From positions 1,314,190 through 1,378,189 of the forward strand of contig WBVU01000015.1 in NCBI GenBank assembly GCA_009192285.1: 64,000 bases of DNA, given 5' to 3'. The notes under the pieces are model-generated. The model saw only the letters and a list, made by a program, of their open reading frames with translations. It was not told the DNA's origin and did no database searches. Shown piece by piece: positions 1-12,023 of this stretch (the stretch's first letter is position 1; every line of letters starts with the position of its first letter). A program made the position numbers and the translations under genes. The stretch is from Morchella semilibera. Its lineage: Eukaryota; Ascomycota; Pezizomycetes; Pezizales; Morchellaceae.

Positions 1-3000
1 TAGCAACCGGGCAAAAAAAGGACTGGTACAAACCTTTTGGGCAAGCACACCAGACCCTTCCGGTATTGAACATACAACCAAAAAAATACCGCTGGGGTCC
101 GGGAACGAGACTACATATACTATACCACATATACCATGTATAGATGAAGTACATCGTAGTCGTGCTTTATCCCACGAATGATCAGGTACATGTGTGCGCC
201 CTATGCATATATCTACATATATGCATATACATGTATTAAAACTTAAGGTATTCCGGTAACGACTACATGTAATCCAGTAGTGCTAATATGCAAGGCGGCT
301 TATACAGTACATGACCAGCTCAACGTTGATTGAGATTTTGCTAAACTAAGGTCCCTTTTTTCTTTCTTTTCTTTCTTTTCCCCTATTTAATTACTAATTT
401 AGAGACAGAGTTTATACTAGGAAACAACCTACCACGGGTCGACCATGGATTAATTGACAAAGTGTTTGACGACCCATGCCTAGGGTACGCTTCATGTAGC
501 GTGGTCCACGAGACTCTCGAGGCTACTCAGCGCTATCGATTTCGCCCTTGGTTTTTGACTTAAGATGTCTCGATACCACATTTTATGATTCAAAGGAATA
601 GATCCATATAGATACGATGCATGGATACTACCGGGCAGGCAACATGACCGCGAAATATCTTACTAGAGTACTCTAGAGTATCTTAACAACCAGTGGCCCC
701 AACCTAGAAGTCTTGAACTCTATTTAGCAGTCTCTGGACGCCTCAAAACAAAGCTATATATATGATGGTCCTAATTGAGGCCATGGCGCGAAAGCAACAT
801 ACTTACTCCCCTATGCTAGTATGTAATTTCAAACCAAGATAATAGAGCACTTTAGAACACCATTACAACCCGCGTAAAATGCTGTGGCACAAGTGGCCTC
901 TACAGCAGGAACATGGCAGGGGTTGTGGGACTATGCTCCCGTTCAACTGGAAAATTCCTGCAGAGCTCTCCCAGCAAAGAAGACCACGGATATGACTTTC
1001 TCGAGGGACCGGTAGAATTCAATTAATTAAGTACACGTGCGCCAGCCGCATCTCGCTATGGCGGAACCCATTATGCGTACGAGCCTCTCTGGGAATTCTA
1101 TTTTCTTATTCAAAATCAATTTGCTATTTCCGATTCCTTGAAAACATCTGCTGTCCCATACGACGGCGAGGATTGCTTGGCCATCCGGTATGGCGAGGTA
1201 CTGCGACGTACAAGATATCACACATTGCAAGATATGCGAATACCCCGCTTCGCAGACAAGCATGGCTGTGGGTTAACTGCTTTTCAGAGAGCTTTGTCTC
1301 GTTCTCAAGTTCGGTCGCGGGTAACAAATGGCTATGTGCTGTAACGTAAGAATTCTCGCCTCTGGCACACCACAAGCTCGGCTTGATTGCATTGGGATCA
1401 CACACGCTTGATCCTTGGAGGAAGAACAATCAATTCGATATTCTGATTGACGACTCGGGACAGGAACCAGCTGCCAAACTTCACACCAGAACGACGGAGT
1501 AATGATAGACGGCTTCCCTGGCCTCCCGGACACCCCCCCCCCCCACTCGGACAGTTAACGTAGCTTCTCTTCTCTACCAATCGTCATTGACTATTCGAGT
1601 GAGTGGGTGTGTCCAGGTGGCTAGGGAAACAACCGGGTGAAGACATATTAGTGGTTTGGGGTTACTGGATCCACGGATCGTCACGTCTCGACGCTCTCAC
1701 GGGGGTATGGCGACCACGGGGGGGTGGGGGATTTCCCTATTGCAACGCCGAAAGGTACTAAAACCGGATAACTCAAGATAATAGGTTGTTCGAACTTCAT
1801 GTGATATTTCGGACTTACTTATTCTTGTGAATTTAGCTGTCCTTTTGAAGGAAACAAACCAGAAATCCCCACACCACCGTGGTTGTCATACCCCCCTGAG
1901 AGCGTCTACATGTAGTCTTGTTCCCAGGCTTTTGTCAACTCATTCCTCGTTCTGCAGACTACACCACAGGCTGGGCACGAGACTAATCTACATGTACCTC
2001 CTCGCTGAGAACAGATGGACCCTTCTCTCAACCACTACCTGCCAACCCCAGCCAACCTTGGAAACTCATGTCTATCCCTGACAGGCCACTGGGACTTATA
2101 ATGTATACACGCACTGTGAGCTTCAAATAATATCGGAACCGAATGCTTGCCAGCTTACCAATTGACAGGAAGATTCTACCCAACCCAAAAGCAGAAACTC
2201 GGACCAGATATCTTGCCAGAATCGCAACACTTCGAGCACGTTCCAGCCCTCTACTGTACGAAACCCCCAGAGTTTTGGTCATCCGGCGTATCGGGTTGCG
2301 GCTATTTACTACATGACAGCAGCCAATACGTCAGTACCCACCACCGCTTGAAGCCACTGACGCCCACATTCTTCCTCGGAAATTCTCAAAACCTGGGGAA
2401 CCACTAGTCATATCTGAGGGAGGCGAGTATTCAAGGAATCCGTTCGCACAGAAGGGAACAAAATTGTCTCAACACTTACCGTGCTGGTGATTATCCAGCA
2501 CTCATACTCCGACGTCTATGTATGCATTCAGGTGAGTCCATCATATCGTCAGATGAAGCACGCCACCAGCCCACATATGCACATGACAAGGAACTGATTT
2601 TAGTACAACAGGCTTAATATAAGTTGGTACTCACCCACTTCTCACGCTTGTTTTCACTCCAAATTTTATTGTCCCTCAAATACTCCAAACTTTAGCATCC
2701 CTTTCGCGACTATATTCCAAGAGCGCTGTGGTTGGATGGACCTAAACTTACCTTTGAACAGAAGTAATATATGCGGGTGCCACATGATGGCTCCTAGCAG
2801 CTAGCCACCTTTTTTCTGTTCCTCGACACGGATGTATGGTTTAGCCGCAGAAAGTAAGGTGGGCGTTTCAGTATTTACGAAAAAGTGGTGAAATTATATG
2901 AAACTTTGCATCATCAGGCCGTAATAAATGATTTACTGACTTCTAAGGGTATGGAGTCATTAGATATCTCCCCGGGGACTTTAACCACGGCGGAAAATTT

Positions 3001-3130
3001 CAATGCTGCAGCTAGCGTATCTAGCCTTTCATAAAATGGGCTTCTAAACCTTCAGATGTCCCAGAGTTAGCCTTCATTGCGTCACATTAGATCATTCGCT
3101 GCTTATCTCCTCGCTTACCAGGCATAATTA

Positions 3131-3228
3131 CTAGGGTTTTGCAAAAAGTGATCAGAATCTGATGACAAACACACGCATTCACTACAACATTCACTTATCA
3201 GATTCTGATCACTTACCACACACCCGAG
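3131..3228. mobile_element. MITE-like element, family B copy 1
   Basis: Inverted arms at 3146-3163 and 3197-3214 (AAGTGATCAGAATCTGAT) enclose 33 bp. The reverse complement aligns over about 100 bp with the element at 23374-23473, including the spacer and outer flanks (ACCCTAGTA). Confidence 0.7.
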
Positions 3229-5829
3229 TATATACATACATGTAGTCAGTGCTGACTAATTACCAAGTATTGTAGACGTGCTCACGCCGTATGGGTCTAC
3301 TCTCAAGATCCGTGGCCATCAGTGGCTCACCACAAACTTCGAGACTAACGAAAACTGTCAACCAGTGGGTACAAGATTCCCTAAAAAGGTGGTCCACTTG
3401 CCTGCTTGTCATTAAAATCCCGTCTACCACCGTGCTGTTCTGCTAAAAGGCGGGTACAGACGAAGGCATTGAAATGCTGGTGGGTCCTAAGGACACAAAC
3501 ATGGGTTGCATGCGATTTATTTGAATATCTCCACACCCGTAAGTGCCACACCAATGAGTACCGTACTAATGAGCGCCACATCTCGCGAGCGCCTCTGGTG
3601 GTTCTCGTTGTTTTTGTTTTACTAGCACGTTCGAACTCCCCGAAATACTCATCTATATCAAGTATGATAGCCAGCCTCCGTCTCTCCGATAGATTTCGAG
3701 ACCGGAATTACACACTGATATTCTCCCTATTTTATTGGAGCTCATATTTCCTGCTTGAGCCGGTCTTGGCCTATTTAAGACATCACGCTATAGTAGGCTT
3801 CAAGTGTGGAGAAGTCATTTTGCAATATCATGGCTAGGAGCCCTGGTATCTGCACTATTTAGTTCCGCCTCTTATTCACAACAATAAATCTCGATTCAGA
3901 TGAGAATACCAGTCTTCACCTCGCAGAGGCTTTGAGTCTCCATCTTAAGTACTACTCATAGCCTCGCTGTGAGGGGCTAACAGACCTGTGGTTTTATGAT
4001 CTAAAACTAGGGAACTAGCATATTCCCTAAGTAAACTGATTGTCCCCGCCAGTCTCCAGTTATGTTTGGTTAACCTATGACTATCCTGTTACAGATAGCG
4101 CACAAACATTGCAACCATTCGCAGCAACTGTACTCAGGTGGGGTGATGGGGGCAAGGAAACAACGCATTCATCACTTCCTGCATTCAACTCCGTACATCT
4201 GCCGTGATAGGCAGATAGTTACAGTATTATACGAGCGGAGCGCACTTAAGCTCGCCCACTTTTACAGGGAAAGATGTTCAAAAATAAATAAGCAGGTGGA
4301 GGTTCAAGCTTTCCTTTCCGGCGACTATCTTTCCTTTTTATAAAGGCCCGGTAGGGCTACGAGCTCTACTAACTCTAGGTTTAGCACTCGTTTTATTTGT
4401 CTTTGTCGTGTTAAAGATGGAAAAGCCAAGGCCCGAATTATGATTTCCTTGATCAAACCGAGACCCTGCTTGGGCATCCATGATAGCCAGGCATTGACAC
4501 GTAAGTGCTGTTCACGCGGTGTGTTAGTGGAGAACGAATTTTAGGGTGCAGTTATACGTGGATACAGCTTGATCGATCTTGTAAACTAAAGTAGCTGAGT
4601 GGTGGCAGGTATTGTCGTTCCGGAAATTATCCATCAGTTTACTAGATCTACGTACGGGATTAATTACATGTAATCATACAAGCTCGATCGCCCTCTCTCG
4701 TTGGATCTTTTTCATAGCTCTATACTCACGGTGAGGCCCTGGTGATAAATGATTACCCTCTCTCTTTTTTAGGTGCATCATGAGGGAAACCTGATGGCCC
4801 TCCCTAAAGCCCTTTGTCGTCAGAGCTGATCGGGGAGGAGGGGTTTTCTCTCTGTCTAATCCATACTCGTATGCAGTCTCACGGCTATGGCGACGATCGG
4901 GGAGGGTTTTCTTTCTTACGAGGCGTGACAACACAACACGCCACATTTTATATTTTTCCAAAAAGCCTGTAGGCACAGAGGTCAGTCACATCTTCCGGTT
5001 ACCGGCCTTGATAATTATCTTGCTGCCACTCGGCTGGCTTTCATATGGCAGCCGCCACCGATGCACCGCTTGGTTTGTCCTAGCCCCCCGCCCCCCTCCA
5101 GATCAGCGGTTACTTTTCTTGCTTTTATATGAATCGGGTGCAACTAATTCAAGTGTGAGGTGAGAATGATTAGTTCCGCGATTGAGCAGAAAAAGGTCAA
5201 ACTGAGAGCTCAGCATCCCCCATAGGCTACCGATCAGCCCGACAAATATGACGGCGACTATTATCCTCCGTTTTCCTGGAAAGAAATATATATTTACCAC
5301 CTTGGCGCCGAAGATAATGCCTTTGCAATTTGCACTGTGAGTTGGTTTCTTTGTTTAGAGAACAGTGGCTATGCATAGTAAATCTCAGAGACGGTAGAAG
5401 ATCCCTATAGCACTTATCGAGCGCCCCAAGAATCGCACATCACATCACCATTCCTGTATCGGCTTTGTTTTGACGGGAGCGTGCATCATGGCACAGGTGT
5501 CACATAAAATTGTCGAAACACCAATAATTTCTTAACGTTCAACATGGTGTGGAGGAACAGGTATTGAGCGCTAAATTGGCATATATAGGCCAATGGAAGT
5601 AATTAAAGGGCTTGGTGCTCTTTTAGAGGATATCGCCCCTCGACAATCTCACGAGTAACTCAAAATCGACCACAGTGGTAATTCCCTTAGTTACTACTAT
5701 CCTCGGCATTAATTAAGGAAAGCGCACGCAAAGATTCAATCGCGTGTATTTTTTCTCTTTAGGGTATTCAACAAAAAAAAACTATTTTGAGAACCATTTA
5801 TGGACCATTGCTACATTACTAGATATATT

Positions 5830-5926
5830 AGTACTTGCTGGAAAAAAAAGTATGGTCTCAACCCGAACATCCCCGGTTGCTTTCTGGCTCACCTTGGAGA
5901 CCATACTTTATTTTTCAGCAAGTATA
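5830..5926. mobile_element. Solitary MITE-like hairpin
   Basis: Near-perfect terminal inverted repeats of about 28 bp (TACTTGCTG, A-rich tract, then AGTATGGTCTC) enclose about 40 bp. TA-rich flanks are compatible with a TA target duplication. No second copy seen in this window. Confidence 0.6.
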
Positions 5927-5959
5927 TATACAGCCCTCTTGGGAATATACTCGCAATCT

Positions 5960-6061
5960 CATAGCGTTTTTAAACACGACCAATATTACATACACCCAAA
6001 AACCGCCAAGACTACATTTCCGTATGGCATGTAATAGCGGTTGTGTTCAGAAACGCTATAG
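5960..6061. mobile_element. MITE-like element, family E copy 1
   Basis: Terminal inverted repeats of about 31 bp (ATAGCGTTTYTRAACAC at the outer end, ATTACAT at the inner end) enclose about 40 bp. The internal part, with ACCCAAAAACCGCC and GTATGGCATG, recurs at 16.3, 39.1 and 63.5 kb. Confidence 0.65.
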
Positions 6062-7088
6062 GATTTTTTTGTTCCTATCGCATCGACTCTTCTTCGCTGG
6101 ACATGACTATAATCTAGAATTTCGCCGTTTTATACGGGTAGCTTCAATACTTTCTCTTTTTTTTTTTTTTTTGAATCAGGTGTATTTGTTCAAGGTACAA
6201 AACATTGCATAAAGTCTAAGCTATGGCATAAGGGTAGGTTCAATACTAATACTGCACTAAATATAACATAGTATTTGATGAAAGTGAGGCCAGATAGGGT
6301 CGGCGTTTCGGTTCGAAAGACTCTTAGCAACGGCGAGCTCGAGTCCGTTCTGGTGGGTACACGAGCCACCAGAACAAGCCACTACCACTTCGTTCATACC
6401 CATCATACTCGTAGCTAACCTGCAGAAGTAATCGCACAGTAATAATATGAGTATGTATTGTGCAGACATACTCAGCCACAATTATCTAAATAAGCGCAAG
6501 CGGAAATCATCGGTATCTCTTGTTGTGGGGTTTAATAAATGTACATATGAATGTACATATATACATCCGCTTTTGTTCTAGCAAAGTCTACATACATGTA
6601 TGTACTTATGTTTAGGAGAATTGACGTACATGGCGCAAATGTACATGTATACATGTACGTACGTACATCACCCGACGACGGTAGAGCTAGAGGTAAATTA
6701 TAATGAATTAAGGGATAAACACAGAATTTATAATCATCATTCTATCTATTTAGCGTGACGGGAAAAAGCTTTGAATGGCCGAAATTCTGGGTTGAACGCA
6801 CAAGAAATACCACTCTTGGAAAATGGGTTATAGATGATAGGGAAAAATTCGTTTGCAATTGAAGACTCCCTAATCCTAAGTCCTAACTAAAGAAACATTT
6901 GCACACCCAAACAGAAAACAGAAATTTAACATGACCCTGAGGAGAGAATTGGACCCTTAAATTTTTTTCCGTTAGCCCAACCCCAGAAGCGAATTATTCC
7001 TACATGTAGCTACTAGCATGTGTGCGTGTCATACCTGCGGCTCCGGAATTCTTGAAATCAAAATCATATCGCCCTACTCATCACAAAT

Positions 7089-7575
7089 TTACTTGCGCTT
7101 GCACTCTTTGCAAACCCAACACACGCGTGCCGGCCAGATAGTCGAGTTATCCAAAGTCTCATGACATCCAAATGTCCAAACCGCTTCCACGGTGTTGCTT
7201 GTAAGATCTTCTTGGAAAGGAATATTAAGGCTGACCCTTCCAATAGTCCTTTCAACACCAGGCATCTCCAAGGGGTTTCCTTTATCAAGAACCGTCAACC
7301 CCACAAGGTCGTCAATCTTGAGTTTGAAAAATAGGTCTTTGAGTTTCTGTGATAAACTCAGACGAAAACGTGACGTGTGGGTATGTAGTTTCTCCGGATG
7401 GATTGAAGCCAAATTCGGTTGGATGTAATTCTCCATTGTGCAACGCCCAACACCTTGGAACAATTTTCCCACCAAAGATCTCGCTGGATTGGAGTAGCCA
7501 TGGTGTTGTGACCTTTCCCATATTCCAACCAAGCCTCTCGTTAGAGGCCATGTCGAAATGGCGGTGAAGAATCAT
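7089..7575 (-). CDS. Weak candidate gene or gene remnant, function unknown
   Basis: Two overlapping minus-strand frames read like protein: 7575-7312 (MILHRHFDMASNERLGWNMG..., ATG start) and 7532-7089 (ending FGCHETLDNSTIWPARVCWVCKECKRK). One could run into the other through an intron or a frameshift near 7312-7430, but I see no convincing splice pair. I recognise no domain. It may be an orphan gene, a decayed gene or chance; in the surrounding 12 kb it is the best coding candidate. Confidence 0.25.
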
Positions 7576-8366
7576 GAGCCCAAGCTCCTTCTGGATATTA
7601 TGTTTGTGGAAAGAGTTCCCTAGATTACATATGATTGATGTGATGTTAGTAAAAGAGATGCCTTAATATCGGCAGGAGAATACAGACCTGATAGGAAGGA
7701 GTTGCTCGCGGGCTAGATTCCTATTTTCGAGTTCTTTTGAGCATCCTCGAGGGGTCTGAGGTTATCGAAGCATGCAGGGCTGTAAGGCTGGGTTTCGTAC
7801 GAAACTTTTGACATATTGCTGACTTGGGGTTTGGGTGTTGCTCTGGGAAGGTTCTTCTTGATAGCTACTCGAGTTAGTATGGGATTTAACCTACTTTATA
7901 AATGTTTTGTGCGAGTGCCGCAATCTTTCCCGGCTGGCGGGAGGACCGGCGCCAATCAGGTTACCTGACAAAGACCCTGGAGTCCTTTGTGCAAAGTCTT
8001 TACTGGCTAACAGGCCAAAACAATAGGCTAACGGGGGCACCAAAGCCAAAGCATCTGTCCACCCCAGGCCAGAAACTCAAAGAAGTTCACTGAGTGGCGT
8101 TGGGATTCGAAGCCTTAGGGGCGTTATCTGGGTGGCTTATACTTAAAGATAAAGTGATATATCTGTAGCTGTAAATGGTTAATCTCCCTTCTTTTTCTTT
8201 TTCTTTTTTTTCTTTTTTTTTGCGTATTTGCTCGGGAATTGGTGCGGCTTTGTATAAAGTTAATAAATAATAATTCGCTGGTTTTCCCTGAGATGGCGGT
8301 TTTTAAAAACCACGATATCATGCATGGTGGATGTACATATGAATCGTGGCACTTTACCGCTCAGAC

Positions 8367-8450
8367 TACTTAGGCGTTCAGTAAAAGGTCGTGAAAATTT
8401 TGCCCCGTTGCAACCCCAGTTCTCACGACCTTTTACTAAACACCTAAGTA
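8367..8450. mobile_element. Solitary MITE-like hairpin with 28-bp arms
   Basis: Arms beginning TACTTAGGCGTTCAGTAAAA and continuing GGTCGTGA are repeated in inverted orientation (TCACGACC, TTTTACTAAACACCTAAGTA) with three mismatches around a 28-bp loop. Outer TA on each side fits a TA target duplication. Confidence 0.65.
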
Positions 8451-9005
8451 TTGCAGCTTCGTAATTCAGCTCGTGCAACGAAAGTCAGAGATCGTTACAT
8501 ACATGTACCTGCCCCGTCACATATCGCCAGGTATAGAGCTAGCCTCTAGACCTTAGCATTAACAACCCTCTTTGTATAGACCCTTTATAATCTTACTTTG
8601 ATAAACACAAGTGCTAGAGGATAATTAAAGACATATACATTACCTACCCCATCGCACGTTTATAACATTGCTTTTGAACATCTTAGCTAAATGATCCCTA
8701 TGGCCATTTTAATAAAGGTCTCCGTCACTTTGATAATATACAAAGATCAAGATTTCCAGTTCGTCATACGGAGGCCATTGTTGACTGTATAGGAGCGTTG
8801 TGTGTCCTCTGATATCGACATCCATGTAATAGAGATCCAGGGCTCCATAGTGCAAGGATTAGCCGGTAATGAACAAATCAGTTGCTGGAGAGAGCTAGCT
8901 TCCGAACAAAGGAATGGTGCCCGGATCATCGTATATATGCTCTCTATCTGTTCTTAGTTGTAAATTATGATGATGATTATATGTATGTTATAGTACGTAT
9001 GATAT

Positions 9006-9279
9006 GTTGTAATGTATCCTCTCTTGCTTCAGACTAAATTCTTCTCTCAAACATCTCCTTTGTCCTTCGCGGCGGGAATAGGTTATCCTCTCTTCTCTCA
9101 CGTTATGAAATTTCTCTTTTTCCTTTCTTTTGTTTTGTTTGACGGCGGTTTTCTTTGTCAGAAGAAGGGGTTAGGTCTTGTTTATGCCATAGGGAGTCCC
9201 TGCACGCAACATTCTTGTACAGCGGCTGTACCTAGAAACGAATGAAAGTATGATAAAAAAAAAAGTTGTAATGTATCCT
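9006..9279 (+). mobile_element. Retroposed sequence: poly-A tail and 15-bp target site duplication
   Basis: The 15-mer GTTGTAATGTATCCT occurs at 9006-9020 and again at 9265-9279. Between them lie 244 bp ending in ten A (9255-9264) directly against the second copy. Poly-A plus a perfect direct repeat is the mark of target-primed reverse transcription by a LINE machinery. The insert has no recognisable protein or Pol III boxes; it contains a T-rich middle and a small hairpin (GTACAG-CGG-CTGTAC, near 9216). It could be a SINE or a processed RNA copy. Confidence 0.7.
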
Positions 9280-12020
9280 ACATAGAACTTTAATTCTAAA
9301 GTGATCTATAGAGGAGGCATGGTAAAGAAATAGCCCAGCCCACTCATCATACGTGTATGTGATTAACTAAGTATAAGCTTGCAGAATTACGTACATATTA
9401 AAGACATGTAGTACAAAAGCTCTAGGCTTAGGCTGCTTTAAAAGGCCGCATGTGGTACCTATGGCGGAATCGGTCTCACGATCCGCTGGGACTGGTGGGG
9501 GTTGTTTTTCTTTCGCCACTGGGTGTATTCAACACTACATGTACCCTTTGTGGTTTGTACACCTCGCACTACCCTAATAGACGGGCGAATAATTACTTAG
9601 ATGTTACGGTCAAAATCATGGGTACATATACGCTAGCCTAAAAAAATATTCCGGTAGGATCTAGGATCTTGGGATTTCTTGTTACAGTCACCGGTCGTGA
9701 ATGTACATGTATACATACTCACATATATGTATGTATATGAAATGGGCTCATTGCCAGCAACATATCTCATTGGTAGCAGTAGAAAGCAGCTTTAGGGGCT
9801 TGGCCCGGGCCCAGGGACTTGGAGATCGGGCAGGGGGCCGGAATATTTGCAATAACAATTTGAATTAGTGATTCATGCATGATGGTACCTACTTACATGT
9901 ACGTACATAGTAGATTTCGAAACTTTTGGGACCGATCGGCCTCCCCTACATATAATACGTGTATACATGCATATATATATGTATATGCGCAGATACGAGC
10001 CCAGTATATGGCGCAAGAACTATGTACTAGGGGAGCTCCGTCAACTAAACTTCAGGGCTTGCCGCCGCCACACTAGATAGCGAGCTATGTAATTCACCCT
10101 TAGTAGTACATTTAGTACTAGAAACCGGCCTGACTTGCCCCCATTACTTCTCGCACCATACCAATACCGTAGCGAATCCACACCTCTTTGATGCCTCAGG
10201 GTTAGGGTTAAAATAGTAGCAACTACATGTAGTATTACTTCGCCACTCTCTCTAAGCCCTTCATTGTCCGACTGTTTTAATTGAATTAAACCAGCTTCAA
10301 CGGCTTATATCTTTCCCTAGTACTACTAGCTAGCCAGTGTTGGTAGTAACCCTTTGAAGCACCACGACCGGTCCTCCCACTGACCCTATCACCAACCCGG
10401 GGCCGTCAAGTCTCTATGACCCTATCATATGGGTCACCACTAGCATGAGAGCGCTCTTGGCAGGGGTTTGGTCACCCCATATAGTTTCAAAATTTTGTTA
10501 GCACAGAACCTAACTAGTGAGAAGTCTTGGTTGCCAGTGACCTATAAATGACCTCCTCGGACCTGGGTCCTAAAAAACCCCTACAACCCCCCAAAATTCA
10601 GTGACCCCGGGTCGCGGCCAACGTGGTTCTTACTGTCACCAGGCTTACCGTAGTACAAGAGATTTTTGTGATAGTTACCAAGTTTGGCATTTTTGTACAG
10701 ACATCTACGTCTAGGGGGCGGGTGATAGAGTCAACTTTAAAGACTTGTTTTTTCGTACCGTCGTTAGCCTAGCAGATTTGGAAGAAATGTTAATTACGTG
10801 TAGTAATGATGTAGTATCCTACCCAGTGGGATGGGGGTATGATGCAATCCTAAGAACATCGAATTGGTCAAAGCAATGTATGGATAGAATTCTCTGTGCA
10901 AAACAAGCATTCCTGCTAGTTTGAGAGTATTTACCAAGTGTCAAAACCGACAATTTACACTTTGCATTAAAAGAAAGATGGTTGCCGAAGCCGTCAGTTT
11001 TAACAATTTTCTGAAGTGGGGATCGTATGATACGCCCAGAGATGTTTTTCATATCCTGCCAGGGTATTTCACAGTAAGCGTGAAGAACTGTTTACCTGCG
11101 GAGTTTCTCCTATCATACCTTCCATGTGTGGTTAATTAGGAGTACTGTATTTATAGAGTGGCGTCTGACGCTCGCTACATTAGGCTAGTCCCCCCCAACC
11201 GCCATAGTCTCCTACGCCACCGTGGTTCTAGAACCACACCTATAGCTAAGACATCAACTCTGAACCTTTCTCAATAGAGATTTTAGCTTAGGCCAGGCAT
11301 CATTTGGGAAATTCTGTCTGCCCACAGCAAAAGATCCCTGCAACTAGTAACTTTGACCAAAAGTGATTATTGGCCTATACAGTACCAAGAGGGGTGGGAT
11401 CACTACTGTATTCTCGGCCGCCAATGTGCTAACAGTGTGGTAAGAATACGGTATGTACTCTTTCCTCCAATACCGGTTGAATTCGGTATTTGTCAATAAA
11501 TTCCTAGGTGATTTCACCCCGTTTTAATTCATACTGTATTGTATTAATGGGTACTGTATCAACGGGGTATGGGTCCCATATATATCAATTAAATGGATCA
11601 ATAGGTATGGGTCCGGCAATGCATGGTTATTATGCCCCTTACATGATTTTATAGCTGCTTCGCCTCAAATCGGTGTGGCGGGACACTGTTCCACTTGGCA
11701 TGTTTGGCACTATATGTAACCAGAGTATTATTGACTTTTGGTTAGATATCAACTACACCCATCAATATATTTGTTCCAATGTCTAATTGAGTTGCAGTAC
11801 CTTTTGCGGTTGGGAAGTTATATGTATATCAATATAAAAAGCTGCCGCCTTTAAGATCGGGCGCACCATAAAAAAAAGAATACATTTCAAGTAAAAGATG
11901 CCGAGTGGAAGGAGAAGAGGAATTTATCCGCATACATGTATATATGTGTATGCCCCATGAAATTCCAGAAAGTAAGAAATAAAAACCATAATGCAAAACT
12001 TAAATCAATCCTAGTCCATA
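9280..12020. other. Gene-free region
   Basis: AT-rich, with several TACATGTA sites and family F copy 1. No gene supported. Confidence 0.55.
11271..11492. repeat. Dispersed repeat, family F copy 1 (interrupted)
   Basis: Matches 20821-20957 across CAATAGAGA, TTAGGCCA, CCCACAGCAAAAGATCCCTG and ACTAGTAAYTTTGACCAAAA, ending TTGGCCTA, then again across AATRCCGGTTNAATTCGGTAT. About 90 bp (11376-11465) have no counterpart in the other copy. Confidence 0.65.
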
Positions 12021-12023
12021 CAG

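Larger units (their letters stand above)
1..7060. other. Gene-free region
   Basis: No supportable gene. Holds the inverted-repeat elements at 3.1, 5.8 and 6.0 kb, several TACATGTA sites, a C run at about 1532 and a T16 run near 6158. The open frames are short and low in codon structure. Confidence 0.6.

Noticed and set aside
3406-3837. 143-residue open frame
   Set aside because: No motif and no gene-like codon use; expected by chance in this much non-coding DNA.
6143-6246. Second retroposed insert (T16 tract, TTCAATACT repeated on both sides)
   Set aside because: The direct repeat is only 9 bp and the poly-A on the minus strand does not abut it.
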